Positions 60,993-64,000 of a DNA stretch of 64,000 nucleotides are shown here, piece by piece. A program made the position numbers and the translations under genes. Below the pieces are notes generated by a model. That model was not told the DNA's origin. It saw only the letters and a list, made by a program, of their open reading frames with translations, and made no database searches. Location of the stretch: positions 124,001 to 188,000 of the forward strand of contig NZ_NFJR01000001.1 in assembly GCF_002159975.1 (NCBI RefSeq). The letters are read 5' to 3'. Source of the DNA: Barnesiella sp. An22. GTDB taxonomy: Bacteria; Bacteroidota; Bacteroidia; Bacteroidales; Barnesiellaceae. Every line of letters begins with the position of its first letter. Within the stretch, counting starts at the first letter, position 1.

Positions 60993-62699
60993 ATGACACA
61001 GATTGAAACCAATAACGAAGGAGAAGACAAGAAAAGTCTCAATTTCATAGAACAGATTGTAGAGGCCGACTTGAAGGCGGGTAAGAATGGAGGTCGTTTG
61101 AGCACCCGTTTTCCGCCCGAACCGAACGGCTACCTGCATATAGGTCATGCCAAAGCCATTTGCATCGACTTCGGTATTGCCGAGAAGTTCGGCGGTACCT
61201 GCAACTTGCGTTTCGACGATACCAACCCTGTCAAGGAGGATGTCGAATATGTCGACTCGATCAAGGAAGACATTCACTGGCTGGGTTTCGACTGGGGCGA
61301 CCGGTTGTACTATGCGTCGGACTACTTCCCCAAACTGTGGGATTTGGCCATCCGCATGATTAAGGAGGGCAAAGCCTATGTCGACGAACAGTCGTCGGAG
61401 GAGATTGCCCGCCAGAAGGGTACCCCCACGCAACCGGGTATCGAGAGCCCTTACCGCAACCGCAGCGTCGAAGAGAACCTCGACCTGTTTGAGCGCATGA
61501 ACAAAGGCGAATTCGAGGAGGGCCGCTTCGTGTTGCGGGCAAAAATCGATATGGCGTCGCCCAACATGCACTTCAGAGACCCCATCATGTACCGTATCAT
61601 CAAGCACCCGCACCACCGTACGGGCACGAAGTGGAACGTATATCCCATGTACGATTTTGCCCACGGACAGTCCGACTACTTCGAGGGTGTGACGCACTCG
61701 ATCTGTACGCTGGAGTTTGAGGTGCACCGCCCCTTGTACGAGTATTTCGTGAAGGAGCTGGCCGACGACAGCTACTGTCCGCGACAAATCGAGTTCAACC
61801 GGTTGAACCTCACCTACACGGTGATGAGCAAGCGCAAACTGCTGCAACTGGTCAAGGAGGGGTTGGTAGCCGGTTGGGACGACCCGCGTATGCCGACTCT
61901 CTGCGGTTTGCGTCGTCGCGGATATACGCCCGAATCCATCAAGAACTTTATCCAGAAAATCGGTTACACCAAATACGACGGCATCATCAGCGTATCGCTG
62001 CTCGAACACAGCATTCGCGAAGACCTGAACAAGACCGCTACCCGCGTATCGGCCGTGCTCAATCCGGTGAAACTGATTATTACCAACTATCCCGAAGGTC
62101 AAGTCGAATACCTCGACATCGAGAATAACCCCGAGGACCCCGAAGCCGGAACTCACAAGATTCCCTTTACGCGCGAGTTGTACATCGAGCGCGACGACTT
62201 CATGGAGAACCCGCCGAAGAAGTTCTTCCGTCTGGCTCCCGACCAGGAGGTGCGCCTGAAAGCCGCCTACATCATCAAATGTACCGGTGTGAAGAAAGAT
62301 GCCGACGGGAACATCGAGGAGATTTATTGCGAATACGACCCCGAGACCCGCAGCGGCATGCCGGGCAGCATGCGCAAGGTGAAAGGCACGTTGCACTGGG
62401 TATCGGCCCAATACAGCTCTACGGCCGAGGTACGACTTTACGACCGGCTCTTCAACGTGGAGAACCCCTCGGAAGAGAAGGATGTCGACTTCAGAGAGCT
62501 GTTGAACCCCGATTCGCTGAAGGTAATTGACAACTGCCGCATCGAGCCTTATCTGGCCGAAAATGCCAAACCGGGCGACCGCTTCCAGTTCCAACGCACG
62601 GGATACTTCTGTGTCGACCCCGATTCGACCGAAGGTCATCTGGTCTTCAACCGCACCGTGTCGTTGAAAGATAGCTGGGAAAAACTGAAATCGAAATAA
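60993..62699 (+). CDS. glnS: glutaminyl-tRNA synthetase
   Basis: 568 residues. The class I HIGH motif lies in [17 protein letters not shown] and the KMSKS-like motif in YTVMSKRKL. GlnS-specific features include [17 protein letters not shown] and the C-terminal anticodon-binding beta barrels ([19 protein letters not shown]). It charges tRNA-Gln directly, so this organism need not rely only on the transamidation route. Ends at a strong terminator. Confidence 0.97.
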   Translation: MTQIETNNEGEDKKSLNFIEQIVEADLKAGKNGGRLSTRFPPEPNGYLHIGHAKAICIDFGIAEKFGGTCNLRFDDTNPVKEDVEYVDSIKEDIHWLGFDWGDRLYYASDYFPKLWDLAIRMIKEGKAYVDEQSSEEIARQKGTPTQPGIESPYRNRSVEENLDLFERMNKGEFEEGRFVLRAKIDMASPNMHFRDPIMYRIIKHPHHRTGTKWNVYPMYDFAHGQSDYFEGVTHSICTLEFEVHRPLYEYFVKELADDSYCPRQIEFNRLNLTYTVMSKRKLLQLVKEGLVAGWDDPRMPTLCGLRRRGYTPESIKNFIQKIGYTKYDGIISVSLLEHSIREDLNKTATRVSAVLNPVKLIITNYPEGQVEYLDIENNPEDPEAGTHKIPFTRELYIERDDFMENPPKKFFRLAPDQEVRLKAAYIIKCTGVKKDADGNIEEIYCEYDPETRSGMPGSMRKVKGTLHWVSAQYSSTAEVRLYDRLFNVENPSEEKDVDFRELLNPDSLKVIDNCRIEPYLAENAKPGDRFQFQRTGYFCVDPDSTEGHLVFNRTVSLKDSWEKLKSK

Positions 62700-62719
62700 G
62701 ATACCATTCCATCACTATA

Positions 62720-62759
62720 CTGTCGGATTCCTTGCCAGGCAAGGAGTCCGGCAGTTTTT
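62720..62759 (+). terminator. Rho-independent terminator after glnS
   Basis: A 16-bp stem (62720-62735 with 62739-62754, two G-U pairs) and a 3-nt loop, then TTTTTA. It lies 20 bp past the glnS stop and 20 bp before the next gene. Confidence 0.92.
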
Positions 62760-62778
62760 ATCTGAAAGCCAAGCAAGA

Positions 62779-64000
62779 ATGTCGTCTAAAAAATCCAATG
62801 AACTCATAGAACGGTACGAACAGATGGTGTCGGGGGCGGGCAGTTGCTATTTCGATTCCGACGAAATCGACGAGATTGCCGACCATTACGAGTCCAAAGG
62901 GCAGATGCCCAAGGCTCTGCATGCCATCGAGTTCGGGTTGAAGCTGCACCCCGACGATGTGGACCTGCGCCTCAAACAGGCCCGCTATCTGCTCTATCTC
63001 GACCGGACTACCGAAGCCAGAAAGATTATGTCGGAGTTGGCCGATTACAGTCCCGATGCCACCCTCATACGGGCCGAGCTCCTCTTCCTTGACGGGCAGG
63101 TGAAACAGGCTCACCGGTTGATGCTCACGTTGCTCGACAGTGATGAGTTGCAGGAGGATATTTGTTTCGAAGCCATCGACATCTATGCCGACTATAATTG
63201 CTTCGACGGGTTGGTCGAGTTCGTACACAAGGCCGAGAAGGTGTTGCCCGACAGTCGTGAGCTGTTGCGCGAGATGGCTGCCCTTTGCGAAGACCGGTCG
63301 GAGTACGACCGGGCCATCGTGATTTACAACAAGCTGATTGACAAAGATCCCTATTCGGTGACCGACTGGTTTTCTTTGGCCAAGGTCGAGGCTCTGCTCA
63401 AGCACTACGACAAGGCTATCGAGGCTTGCGATTTTGCCCTGGCTGTGAAGGAGGACGACGAGGCGGTGCTTTCGTTCAAAGGGTATTGTTACTACGACTC
63501 GGGCCAATACGACAAGGCCATCGAGCAGTTCAAGGAGTATGCCGAGGTGACCAAAGACAAGTCGGTAGCCTATGAACTGATAGGGGAGTGTTACATCAAG
63601 CGGGAGGATTACAACAACGCCTTGACCTATTTTCACAAGGCTCTCGAAGCCGATCCCGCAAACTCGAATATCTGTTACCAGCTGGCTACGTGCTATTACG
63701 ACCTGGGGAAGATTCGGGAAGCCATCATCTATCTGCAGGACACAATTAGTCTCGACGAACGGGACGACGAGGCCCATTCGTTTCTGGGCGAAATATTTTT
63801 GCAGGTGGGCGATTACGAAAAGGCTTATCGCCATTTGTCCCGTTCGCTGGCGCTGAATGCCAACGATCGGGAGACCTTGCGGCTGAAGGGGGTGGCCTGT
63901 CTGCATCTGGAAAATTACAAAGAGGCCATCGAGGCTTTCGAAGAGGTGCTTCAGGGCGACATGTACGACTTGCAGACCCGTTTCAATCTGGTGTTGGCCT
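62779..64000 (+). CDS. tetratricopeptide repeat protein (3' end outside window)
   Basis: At least 407 residues; the frame is open to the window end. No signal peptide (MSSKKSNELIERYEQM). It consists of consecutive TPR units, for example YDKAIEQFKEYAEVTKDKS, NNALTYFHKALEADPANSN and YKEAIEAFEEVLQGD, with the usual A/G/P positions. Probably a cytoplasmic scaffold protein; partners unknown. The start is the ATG just after the glnS terminator; transcription may come from read-through or a promoter not recognised. Confidence 0.88.
   Translation, partial: MSSKKSNELIERYEQMVSGAGSCYFDSDEIDEIADHYESKGQMPKALHAIEFGLKLHPDDVDLRLKQARYLLYLDRTTEARKIMSELADYSPDATLIRAELLFLDGQVKQAHRLMLTLLDSDELQEDICFEAIDIYADYNCFDGLVEFVHKAEKVLPDSRELLREMAALCEDRSEYDRAIVIYNKLIDKDPYSVTDWFSLAKVEALLKHYDKAIEACDFALAVKEDDEAVLSFKGYCYYDSGQYDKAIEQFKEYAEVTKDKSVAYELIGECYIKREDYNNALTYFHKALEADPANSNICYQLATCYYDLGKIREAIIYLQDTISLDERDDEAHSFLGEIFLQVGDYEKAYRHLSRSLALNANDRETLRLKGVACLHLENYKEAIEAFEEVLQGDMYDLQTRFNLVLA

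Noticed and set aside
1-64000. Search by eye for tRNA, rRNA, CRISPR arrays, insertion sequences and phage genes
   Set aside because: None was recognised. Intergenic gaps are short (the largest is about 264 bp at 40418-40681) and contain promoters and terminators only. A small structured RNA could still be missed without a covariance-model search.

Overview
The window comes from a member of the Bacteroidetes, most likely the order Bacteroidales. The evidence is Bacteroidetes-specific families (DUF4252, DUF4827, the Porin_10-type porin), a Rho factor with a long Gln/Pro/Asn-rich insertion, a fused BioG-BioC protein, scarce Shine-Dalgarno sequences, and many copies of the Bacteroidetes -7 promoter element TAnnTTTG close upstream of start codons. 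Base composition is GC-rich for the order (sampled lines about 55-60%). A Barnesiella-like genus would fit, but this is a guess. It reads as ordinary core chromosome: no rRNA, tRNA, insertion sequence, phage gene or CRISPR array was seen, and no non-coding stretch exceeds about 265 bases. The one clearly accessory-looking gene is a TIR-Sel1 protein at about 26.1-27.0 kb.

Layout. 0-1.3 kb: end of an alpha/beta hydrolase gene, a DUF2089 zinc-ribbon/HTH protein and a YIP1-like membrane protein, with ATGA overlaps. 1.4-3.9 kb (-): a five-gene operon with an ECF sigma factor, a probable anti-sigma factor and three DUF4252 proteins, preceded by a site resembling a classical ECF promoter (TGTAAC-N16-CGTC). 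4.0-6.7 kb (-): four-subunit 2-oxoacid:ferredoxin oxidoreductase. 6.9-12.3 kb (-): complete Rnf complex rnfBCDGEA headed by an RseC-family gene. These two operons plausibly form a ferredoxin circuit, oxidative decarboxylation supplying reduced ferredoxin that Rnf uses for ion pumping. 12.4-15.1 kb (-): porin plus membrane-anchored solute-binding-like protein. 15.4-19.6 kb (-): acyl-CoA synthetase and a PhoR/PhoB-like two-component pair. 19.7-23.4 kb (-): TRIC channel, GtrA, GT2 and ArnT-like glycosyltransferase operon. 23.6-26.0 kb (+): GHL10 glycoside hydrolase and mannose-6-phosphate isomerase. 26.1-28.8 kb (-): TIR-Sel1, nth, pheS. 29.0-33.3 kb (+): tilS, rho, ybaK. 33.3-40.4 kb (-): Nudix, topB, a periplasmic hypothetical, mazG and a DsbD-like disulfide reductase. 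40.7-43.7 kb (+): NrnA-like phosphoesterase, DUF4827 lipoprotein, phosphohexomutase. 43.8-47.0 kb (-): formate/nitrite channel, then an exported dipeptide epimerase with an NlpC/P60 peptidase, which together look like a murein-peptide processing pair. 47.2-52.1 kb (-): biotin operon (small leader-like ORF, bioA, bioF, fused bioG-bioC, bioD; bioB is absent here). 52.2-55.0 kb (+): lipoprotein with a BamE-like C-terminus, murB, MBL-fold hydrolase. 55.1-57.0 kb (-): OPT transporter. 57.2-64 kb: DUF2461 (+), mutS2 (-), a conserved-looking hypothetical (+), glnS (+) and a TPR protein (+) that runs off the window end.

The most interesting items are the TIR-Sel1 protein in an AT-richer patch, the ECF/DUF4252 operon with its candidate self-recognised promoter, the small TonB-receptor-leader-like ORF heading the biotin operon, the Rho insertion and leader, and a 21-bp tandem duplication that doubles a lipobox. 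All functions come from reading the sequence only; no database search was run.
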